A DNA stretch of 64,000 nucleotides. Origin: Methylobacterium mesophilicum SR1.6/6. Its GTDB lineage: Bacteria; Pseudomonadota; Alphaproteobacteria; Rhizobiales; Beijerinckiaceae. The notes beneath the pieces are model-generated. The model had not been told where the DNA came from, searched no databases, and saw nothing but the letters and a program-made list of their open reading frames with translations. The position numbers and the translations under genes are program-made. How positions within the stretch are numbered: the first letter of the stretch is position 1; each line of letters begins with the position of its first letter. Location: contig NZ_CP043538.1 of the NCBI RefSeq assembly GCF_000364445.2, positions 141,198-205,197 on the forward strand, given 5' to 3'. Shown one piece after another: positions 63,513 through 64,000 of the stretch.

Positions 63513-63530
63513 ATATAGCGTAGGCTATAT
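63513..63530. promoter_or_regulatory. MntR-box palindrome
   Basis: ATATAGC (63513-63519), centre GTAG, GCTATAT (63524-63530): perfect 7-bp arms with a four-base centre, matching the E. coli/Salmonella MntR box form (ATAGC...GCTAT) as I remember. It lies 20 bases before the mntH start. Confidence 0.75.
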
Positions 63531-63649
63531 TCGCGGCTGAGCCCGTCGGATGCAAGAGGTGCGTGCCGCTCTCACGGGACTCCCCTGCCGGCCCCGGTGT
63601 TTGCTAGACAGGGCGGGGGCGGCGCATGCGAGCCGAGAGGGGGAAGCCG

Positions 63650-64000
63650 ATGCAGGACGCATCCGAGCCGGGCTCGCCGGAGACCGTGCTGGTCGATCCG
63701 GAGCGGCACGTGGAGAGCTTCCGCCAGGCGCGCGAGGCGAGGCGCTCGGAGCTGGTCGAGGATTACGTCGAATTGATCGACGACCTGATCGGCGACGGCG
63801 GCGAGGCGCGGCAGGTGGACATCGCGGCCCGCCTCGGCGTGGCGCAGCCGACCGTCGCCAAGATGCTCAAGCGCCTGTGCGAGGACGGTTTCGTCCAGCA
63901 GCGGCCCTATCGCGGCGTTTTCCTGACCGAGGCCGGCCGGCGGCTGGCCGTCCAGGCCCGGGAGCGCCACCGGATCGTGGAGCGCTTCCTCTGCGCGCTG
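63650..64000 (+). CDS. mntR: MntR-type DtxR-family regulator, truncated by the window end
   Basis: At least 117 residues, continuing past 64000. N-terminal extension, then a winged HTH ([53 protein letters not shown]). Resembles E. coli MntR. ATG 63650 follows GAGGGGG; an in-frame ATG at 63626 is also possible. Divergent from mntH. Confidence 0.85.
   Translation, partial: MQDASEPGSPETVLVDPERHVESFRQAREARRSELVEDYVELIDDLIGDGGEARQVDIAARLGVAQPTVAKMLKRLCEDGFVQQRPYRGVFLTEAGRRLAVQARERHRIVERFLCAL

Noticed and set aside
61388..63523. 711-codon plus-strand frame across the hydrolase and mntH genes
   Set aside because: Spans two convincing genes on the other strand; His/Arg/Gly-rich with no domain.
1..64000. 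CRISPR arrays, tRNA or rRNA genes
   Set aside because: No regularly spaced direct repeats and no tRNA or rRNA-like sequence noticed by eye; a covariance-model scan could still find a missed tRNA.

Overview
The window looks like a Methylobacterium-type alphaproteobacterium. It is GC-rich with strong third-position GC in its core genes, and it carries a complete calcium-type methanol dehydrogenase operon in the mxaFJGIRSACKLDEHB order known from Methylobacterium/Methylorubrum. No tRNA, rRNA or CRISPR array was seen.

Region 1 (about 135-23022) reads as one cyanide tolerance and nitrile/cyanide nitrogen island. Left half: a MocR-type regulator translationally coupled to a TDT/SLAC1-family carrier diverges from a run of co-directional genes. 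These encode a DUF983 protein, 5-aminolevulinate synthase, a short-Q-loop (cyanide-insensitive type) cytochrome bd oxidase with a DUF2474 peptide, a NIT4-like nitrilase, a much reduced CysJ-like protein, a siroheme sulfite reductase CysI, a small membrane peptide and a second DUF983 protein. Right half: a second MocR regulator diverges from a Nit1C (MSMEG_0572/Sll0784) cluster: nitB-like, nitrilase nitC, radical SAM nitD, GNAT nitE, AIR-synthase-like nitF, a glycosyltransferase, a MSMEG_0570 protein and flavoprotein nitH. A LnmK/Pnap_2097-like gene and an outer-membrane MetA-type protein follow. A shared 10-mer (ATGCGATCAA) near CCATACA half-sites links the nit promoter region and the outer-membrane gene. 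Proposed logic: bd oxidase keeps quinol respiration going under cyanide, ALA synthase feeds heme and siroheme synthesis, and the two nitrilases with the Nit1C enzymes recover nitrogen.

Region 2 (about 23040-38430) is accessory, partly lower in GC, and full of remnants. It holds a topoisomerase C-terminal fragment, several orphan genes, a transglutaminase pseudogene, and a decayed ISL3 element into which an intact-looking IS66 element has inserted (13-bp inverted repeats, 8-bp target duplication). A plasmid/satellite-like module follows: an AlpA regulator, an acidic unknown protein, a HUH Rep-like protein and a possible second Rep-like protein without HUH, with perfect hairpins after three of the genes. 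A HTH protein and a broken IS481 transposase come next.

Region 3 (38430-53540) starts with three small exported proteins and an exported trypsin-like protease homologue. A candidate methanol promoter and the 14-gene mxa operon follow: dehydrogenase large subunit, MxaJ, cytochrome cL, small subunit, the MoxR/von Willebrand assembly and calcium-insertion genes, MxaD, MxaE, MxaH and the MxaB response regulator. Strong hairpins follow mxaF and mxaI.

Region 4 (53860-64000) is ordinary chromosome: a methyltransferase, a REP-like palindrome, a histone-deacetylase-family amidohydrolase, a HD-GYP response regulator, a LysR regulator, a MliC-like protein, a benzoylformate-decarboxylase-like ThDP enzyme, a dienelactone hydrolase, and mntH divergent from a truncated mntR with a MntR-box palindrome between them.
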